NCBI GenBank assembly: GCA_012842765.1
Contig: DUWJ01000312.1
Coordinates: 1 to 10,253, forward strand
Source: Bacillota bacterium
GTDB taxonomy: Bacteria > Bacillota > DTU025
Length of the DNA: 10,253 bases
Reading direction: 5' to 3'
A program made the translations under genes and the position numbers. Below the pieces are notes generated by a model. The model worked only from the letters and a program-made list of their open reading frames with translations. It searched no databases and had not been told where the DNA came from. Within the stretch, counting starts at the first letter, position 1, and every line of letters begins with the position of its first letter. This document shows positions 6,942 through 10,253 of the stretch, piece by piece.

Positions 6942-6972
6942 TTGAATCTGTCCGACGGGGCGCGAATACAAT
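6942..6972 (+). promoter_or_regulatory. Candidate promoter of greA-lysS-nagB
   Basis: TTGAAT (6942-6947) and TACAAT (6967-6972, five of six consensus) lie between the terminator and greA, with a long 19-base spacer. The -10 is good and the -35 position less so. A second pair, TTGACG (7001-7006) with TATAGA (7023-7028), has better boxes in part but would start transcription inside greA, so I prefer the first. Confidence 0.4.
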
Positions 6973-6980
6973 GGTTATCA

Positions 6981-6999
6981 TCCTAGATGGTGGCTAGGA
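6981..6999 (+). repeat. Inverted repeat in the greA leader
   Basis: TCCTAG (6981-6986) and CTAGGA (6994-6999) form a 6-bp stem with a 7-base loop. It sits just after the predicted transcription start and 12 bases before the greA ribosome binding site; no T-tract follows, so it is not a terminator. It may be a 5' stabilising hairpin or an operator. Confidence 0.4.
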
Positions 7000-7027
7000 A
7001 TTGACGTTTGAGGGGAGCTTGGTATAG

Positions 7028-7504
7028 ATGTCTGACAAGGAAGTGATCCTCACTCCCGAAGGCCTCCATAACCTCGAAAAAGAGCTCGAGTATCTCAGGA
7101 CGACAAAGCGCAGGGATATAGCGGCCCGGATTAAGCAGGCCATAGAGTTCGGAGATATCAGCGACAACTCTGAGTACGAAGATGCCAAAAACGAGCAGGC
7201 TTTTGTGGAGGGGCGCATTGCTCAGCTGGAAAAGATGCTGAGGAATGCCAAGATAATCGAAGGACCTGATGGAGATGGCGACGCGGTTTCTGTGGGTTCC
7301 ACCGTAGTCTTGAAGGATTTGAACCATGGTGATGTAGAACAGTATACGATAGTCGGTTCAGCCGAGGCAAATCCTAGCAGAAATCGTATTTCCAACGAGT
7401 CGCCTGTTGGTCGTGCAGTGCTAGGAAAGACTGTAGGCAGTATTGTGGAGGTAAATGTCCCGGTGGGAACAATCAGATACGAAGTAGTTCAGATTGCAAG
7501 GTGA
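7028..7504 (+). CDS. greA: Transcription elongation factor GreA
   Basis: GreA enters the secondary channel of RNA polymerase and promotes cleavage of backtracked transcripts. The 158-residue length is standard. The N-terminal antiparallel coiled coil (about 8-75) carries the acidic tip GDISDNSEYEDAK (42-54), with Asp43 and Asp46 at the metal-coordinating positions (the second is more often Glu). The C-terminal FKBP-like domain has the usual SPVGRAVLGKTVG (125-137) and a final VPVGTIRYEVVQI. AGGGGAG (7011-7017) precedes the ATG by 10 bases. lysS follows after 9 bases, a greA-lysS order that is common in Firmicutes. Confidence 0.97.
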   Translation: MSDKEVILTPEGLHNLEKELEYLRTTKRRDIAARIKQAIEFGDISDNSEYEDAKNEQAFVEGRIAQLEKMLRNAKIIEGPDGDGDAVSVGSTVVLKDLNHGDVEQYTIVGSAEANPSRNRISNESPVGRAVLGKTVGSIVEVNVPVGTIRYEVVQIAR

Positions 7505-7513
7505 GTGAAGATA

Positions 7514-8998
7514 ATGGACGAACTTGGAGGACAATTTGAAGGCGCTGAACTAGGGAATGAACTTGCCCATAGGAAAGCGAAGGTTGAGGAGTGGCGCTCA
7601 CGCGGGATTGACCCGTATGGCTCCAAGTTTGTCAGGACGCATTGCGCTGCTGAGATTGTCGAGGACTTTTCAGAGCTGGAGGGCGAAGAGGTATCGATCG
7701 CTGGGCGGATTATGGCCTTGAGGGGCCATGGAAAGGCTTCATTCCTTGATATTGTCGATGCATCCGGTCGCATACAGCTTTATGCCAAGCACGATGCTTT
7801 AGGGGATGAGCTGTACGAGTTGCTTGGAATGATGGACATCGGCGACATCATTGGAGTTACAGGGACTGTGTTCCGTACCAGACGCGGGGAGATCAGTGTA
7901 GCCATATCTTCGTTCCGCATACTTTCGAAGGCGCTACGGCCGTTGCCTGAAAAATGGCATGGGCTTCGCGATGTGGATACCCGTTATCGCCAGCGTTATC
8001 TTGACCTCATGGTCAATCCGGAAGTGCAGAGGACTTTTGTTTTGCGGACTAAGATAATATCGGCGATCCGCGAATACCTCGATTCCAGAGGCTTCCTAGA
8101 GGTTGAGACACCGTGCATGCATGCGATCGCCGGCGGTGCAGCAGCTCGACCGTTCATTACGCATCATAACGCGCTTGATATGGAATTATACTTACGTATT
8201 GCTACGGAGCTGCATCTGAAGCGTTTGATAGTAGGCGGGTTTGAAAAGGTGTACGAGCTTGGCCGGATATTCCGGAATGAGGGCATCTCCACAAAGCATA
8301 ATCCGGAATTCACGTCGATCGAAGTATATGAAGCTTATGCAGATTACTACGATATGATGGATCTTACAGAGGGTCTTGTGGCGTACGTGGCCGAGACAGT
8401 GTTGGGCACTACGGAAGTGGAGTATCAAGGAGACAAGATCGATTTTGCGCCCCCTTGGACACGGATTACCATGGCTGAGGCAGTCCTAAAGGAGACAGGC
8501 GTCGATTTCCTCAACATCGAACAGACGGAGGCGGTAGCGGCCTCCAGGAAGTTAGGGCTGAAAGTGTCTGATGATGCTACTTGCGGCTTCTGCATGAGTG
8601 AAGCGTATGAGGAGTTCGTAGAGAGCCGTCTGGTGCAACCCACTATAGTCATGGATTATCCGATAGAAGTGTCGCCGCTTGCCAAAAGACGGGCTGACAA
8701 CCCCAATCTCACCTACAGATTTGAAGTGGTATGTGCCGGACGCGAATTGGCTAATGCCTTCACAGAACTGAACGATCCAGAGGATCAGCTGCAGCGGTTC
8801 AGCGCTCAAGTTGCCCAGCGCGAGAAGGGCGATGATGAAGCGCACATGATGGATGAGGATTTCGTGACGGCACTCGAGTATGGGATGCCTCCTACGGGGG
8901 GGATGGGGCTTGGGGTTGACAGGCTTGTAATGCTCCTCACCGATTCGCCATCCATACGAGATGTGATACTCTTCCCGTTGATGCGTCCGAAAGAATAA
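7514..8998 (+). CDS. lysS: Lysyl-tRNA synthetase, class II
   Basis: The enzyme charges tRNA-Lys with lysine. From the ATG at 7514 the protein has 494 residues, the normal size. An N-terminal OB-fold anticodon-binding domain (about 60-135) is followed by the class II catalytic core. Motif 1 is around [17 protein letters not shown] (184-200). Motif 2 is [18 protein letters not shown] (253-270), with the LysRS-typical HNPEFT. The lysine-site block is [14 protein letters not shown] (409-422), and motif 3 is [13 protein letters not shown] (463-475). I prefer this ATG to the GTG at 7505, because AAGGTGAG (7498-7505) lies 8 bases ahead of it and overlaps the GTG. No T-box leader is visible. Confidence 0.97.
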   Translation: MDELGGQFEGAELGNELAHRKAKVEEWRSRGIDPYGSKFVRTHCAAEIVEDFSELEGEEVSIAGRIMALRGHGKASFLDIVDASGRIQLYAKHDALGDELYELLGMMDIGDIIGVTGTVFRTRRGEISVAISSFRILSKALRPLPEKWHGLRDVDTRYRQRYLDLMVNPEVQRTFVLRTKIISAIREYLDSRGFLEVETPCMHAIAGGAAARPFITHHNALDMELYLRIATELHLKRLIVGGFEKVYELGRIFRNEGISTKHNPEFTSIEVYEAYADYYDMMDLTEGLVAYVAETVLGTTEVEYQGDKIDFAPPWTRITMAEAVLKETGVDFLNIEQTEAVAASRKLGLKVSDDATCGFCMSEAYEEFVESRLVQPTIVMDYPIEVSPLAKRRADNPNLTYRFEVVCAGRELANAFTELNDPEDQLQRFSAQVAQREKGDDEAHMMDEDFVTALEYGMPPTGGMGLGVDRLVMLLTDSPSIRDVILFPLMRPKE

Positions 8999-9015
8999 GG
9001 TGGAGGCGAAGCGTC

Positions 9016-9747
9016 TTGCAGGTGCTTGTATATTCTGATTATGATGAGATGAGCGCGGCGGCCGCGAGAATGATAGCGTCTAAGATCGGCGAGCTCCCCA
9101 AGCCGGTGCTGGGGCTTGCAACTGGGTCCACGCCAATCGGCATGTATGCTGAGCTGGTGCGGCTTCACAATGAGGAAGGTTTGGACTTTTCCAACGTCAC
9201 CACGTTCAACCTTGACGAATATTGCGGACTCGACGCTGAGGATCCCAGAAGCTATCATTGGTTCATGAAAGAGCATCTTTTCTCCCATGTGAACTTGGAT
9301 CCTGAAAAGGCGCATGTGCCCGCGGGAAACAGTGCAGATCCTGACGGCGAATGCGCAAGGTATGAAAGGCTGATCAAAGAGGCCGGAGGCATTGACTTGC
9401 AGGTTTTGGGGATCGGAATGAATGGGCATATCGGGTTCAACGAACCTGGCTCGGATCCGAACTCGAGGACCCGCGTGGTGCGTCTGGCTGAGCAGACAAT
9501 CGAGGTTAACAGAGCCAAGGGCGGACTGAATGCCTTGCCAGGTTATGCGATATCCATGGGTATCGGAACAATAATGGAAGCGCGCCAGATATTGCTTCTG
9601 GCAAATGGCGCAGGCAAGGCGGAGATTATTCGGCGTGCGCTTACCGGGCCGGTTACGCCCGATGTGCCGGCTTCCCTGCTCCAGACGCATCCTAACGTTG
9701 TGTGTATGCTTGACAAGCCGGCAGCGTCATTGCTAGATCTTTCTTGA
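9016..9747 (+). CDS. nagB: Glucosamine-6-phosphate deaminase
   Basis: NagB converts glucosamine 6-phosphate to fructose 6-phosphate and ammonia, feeding amino sugars (for example from peptidoglycan) into glycolysis. The 243-residue length fits the short Firmicute type. The phosphate loop is LATGSTPIGMY (34-44), the catalytic NLDEYCGL contains Asp67, and GIGMNGHIGFNEPG (132-145) carries His138 and Glu143. Position 136 is Asn where the E. coli enzyme has Asp141, a change I recall as usual in Firmicute NagB. The start is TTG with GGAGG (9002-9006) 9 bases upstream, 17 bases after the lysS stop, so it is co-transcribed. No nagA is in the window; 6-phosphogluconolactonase is a paralogue but lacks this motif set. 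Confidence 0.95.
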   Translation: MQVLVYSDYDEMSAAAARMIASKIGELPKPVLGLATGSTPIGMYAELVRLHNEEGLDFSNVTTFNLDEYCGLDAEDPRSYHWFMKEHLFSHVNLDPEKAHVPAGNSADPDGECARYERLIKEAGGIDLQVLGIGMNGHIGFNEPGSDPNSRTRVVRLAEQTIEVNRAKGGLNALPGYAISMGIGTIMEARQILLLANGAGKAEIIRRALTGPVTPDVPASLLQTHPNVVCMLDKPAASLLDLS

Positions 9748-9772
9748 CGCAGGTATGTGTGTATGGTAGGAT
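9744..9772 (+). promoter_or_regulatory. tRNA-Ala promoter overlapping the nagB stop
   Basis: TTGACG (9744-9749) contains the nagB stop codon. After exactly 17 bases comes TAGGAT (9767-9772) with a TGn extension (9764-9766). Transcription would start near 9779, 16 bases ahead of the mature tRNA. Confidence 0.65.
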
Positions 9773-9794
9773 TATAAGCGCAGCAAGTTTGGAT

Positions 9795-9870
9795 GGGCCC
9801 GTAGCTCAGCTGGGAGAGCGCTAGAATCGCACTCTAGAGGTCGCGCGTTCGATCCGCGTCGGGTCCACCA
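9795..9870 (+). tRNA. tRNA-Ala (anticodon CGC)
   Basis: A complete 76-base cloverleaf with encoded CCA. The acceptor stem GGGCCCG pairs with CGGGTCC and includes the G3-U70 wobble that marks alanine identity. The D stem is GCTC/GAGC, the anticodon stem CTAGA/TCTAG with loop ATCGCAC, anticodon CGC at 9828-9830 (reads GCG), and the T stem GCGCG/CGCGT with loop TTCGATC. Position 32 is A, less common than a pyrimidine. It has its own promoter and terminator. Confidence 0.97.
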
Positions 9871-9895
9871 GTTTAATATGTGGGTTTCCACTTAT

Positions 9896-9927
9896 CCGGT
9901 CGTGGCATTCACGACCGGGCTTTTTTT
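9896..9927 (+). terminator. Intrinsic terminator after tRNA-Ala
   Basis: A perfect 9-bp stem, CCGGTCGTG (9896-9904) with CACGACCGG (9910-9918), has a 5-base loop and is followed by GC and seven Ts. It ends the tRNA transcript and any read-through from nagB. Confidence 0.95.
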
Positions 9928-10023
9928 ATGCTCGCATCTGACTGTTATTCGGTGGCGTGCATCCTGACGAAACCATGTATTTTCAAGGTTGGACAAGACT
10001 TGGTGCTGCTATAGCCGTTGGTT

Positions 10024-10051
10024 TTGCCGGTGTCGTCCTTTGACCCGGCAA
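10024..10051. repeat. Inverted repeat in the nagB/tRNA to ferredoxin spacer
   Basis: TTGCCGG (10024-10030) and CCGGCAA (10045-10051) form a 7-bp stem; GTC (10032-10034) and GAC (10042-10044) can extend it past a one-base bulge. There is no T-tract, so it is not an ordinary terminator. Apart from this and the ferredoxin promoter I see nothing firm in 9928-10151. Confidence 0.45.
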
Positions 10052-10098
10052 GCGTCGAGCGTACGAAGTAGCCACGAAAGTATGGGTTGTGTACTGAT

Positions 10099-10129
10099 GT
10101 GACATCGTATAGAATGGAACAGGTATAAT
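10099..10129 (+). promoter_or_regulatory. Promoter of the ferredoxin gene
   Basis: TATAAT (10124-10129) is a perfect -10. The best -35 is GTGACA (10099-10104, five of six consensus) with a long 19-base spacer. Transcription would start near 10136, directly at the AAGGAGG ribosome binding site (10137-10143). Confidence 0.55.
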
Positions 10130-10151
10130 CCTTTGGAAGGAGGGCTCACGG

Positions 10152-10253
10152 TTGGCGTACGAGATCAACGATAACTGCATTGCTTGCGGTGCATGCAAAG
10201 AGGAATGTCCTACGGAGGCCATCAGCGAGGGCGATATTTACGCAATAGACCCA
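10152..10253 (+). CDS. 4Fe-4S ferredoxin, N-terminal part
   Basis: Thirty-four residues are visible before the window ends. Cys9, Cys12, Cys15 and Cys19-Pro20 form the CxxCxxCxxxCP pattern of a [4Fe-4S] cluster (CIACGACKEECP), followed by EAISEGDIYAIDP, the usual link to a second cluster motif in 2[4Fe-4S] clostridial ferredoxins of about 55-60 residues. These are small soluble electron carriers of anaerobes. The start is TTG, 8 bases after a strong AAGGAGG. Whether the second cluster is present, or the gene is the start of a longer iron-sulfur protein, lies outside the window. Confidence 0.88.
   Translation, partial: MAYEINDNCIACGACKEECPTEAISEGDIYAIDP

Noticed and set aside
6781..7027. T-box riboswitch controlling lysS
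   Set aside because: No AGGGTGG-type antiterminator motif or specifier loop was found, and greA lies between the leader and lysS.
7001..7028. Promoter TTGACG-N16-TATAGA directly at greA
   Set aside because: It would start transcription after the greA ATG, so it could serve only a downstream or shortened transcript.
8806..9690. 294-residue minus-strand open frame opposite lysS/nagB
   Set aside because: Shadow of two confident genes; it contains no domain I recognise.
9795..9870. tRNA 3' end as an integration (att) site
   Set aside because: No integrase, mobility gene or repeat of the tRNA end is seen in the following 380 bases.

Overview
The window looks like the chromosome of an anaerobic, probably spore-forming Firmicute of the Clostridia type. 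The basis is a LysM plus GH18 spore-cortex type hydrolase, strong AGGAGG-type ribosome binding sites, frequent TTG starts, TTGACA/TATAAT-type promoters, a housekeeping run of coaX, dusB, greA and lysS, and a small 4Fe-4S ferredoxin. Base composition is moderate and even, and I see no insertion sequence, prophage, CRISPR array or other sign of recent transfer. The taxonomic call is inference from gene content only.

Left arm (1-1922, minus strand): a divergently transcribed unit reads leftwards from a good sigma-A promoter at 1894-1922. It encodes a ZIP-family metal transporter, then an orphan ECF-type substrate-binding membrane protein, and finally the 5' part of a LysM/GH18 spore peptidoglycan hydrolase cut by the window edge. 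The hydrolase may have its own sporulation-type promoter.

Middle, first half (1971-5204, plus strand): an extended -10 promoter drives coaX (type III pantothenate kinase, first step of coenzyme A synthesis), hflX (ribosome-associated GTPase) and dusB (tRNA dihydrouridine synthase). The genes are tightly packed, hflX and dusB overlap, and the unit ends at a clear intrinsic terminator.

Middle, second half (5236-6913): a separate unit with a near-consensus promoter and two abutting 12-bp palindromes at the predicted transcription start. It encodes a helix-turn-helix protein with an alpha/beta C-terminal domain, translationally coupled (ATGA overlap) to a 306-residue Rossmann-like protein. I recall homologues of the latter carrying the automatic name 'quinate 5-dehydrogenase', which the sequence does not support well. 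This self-contained, apparently autoregulated pair of unknown function is the most interesting part of the window. It is followed by a hairpin-rich stretch and a terminator.

Right part (6942-9927): greA (transcript cleavage factor), lysS (class II lysyl-tRNA synthetase) and nagB (glucosamine-6-phosphate deaminase) form one unit. Its end overlaps the promoter of a tRNA-Ala(CGC) gene, which has its own strong terminator. After a 224-bp intergenic region with one hairpin, the window ends inside a ferredoxin gene with its own promoter.
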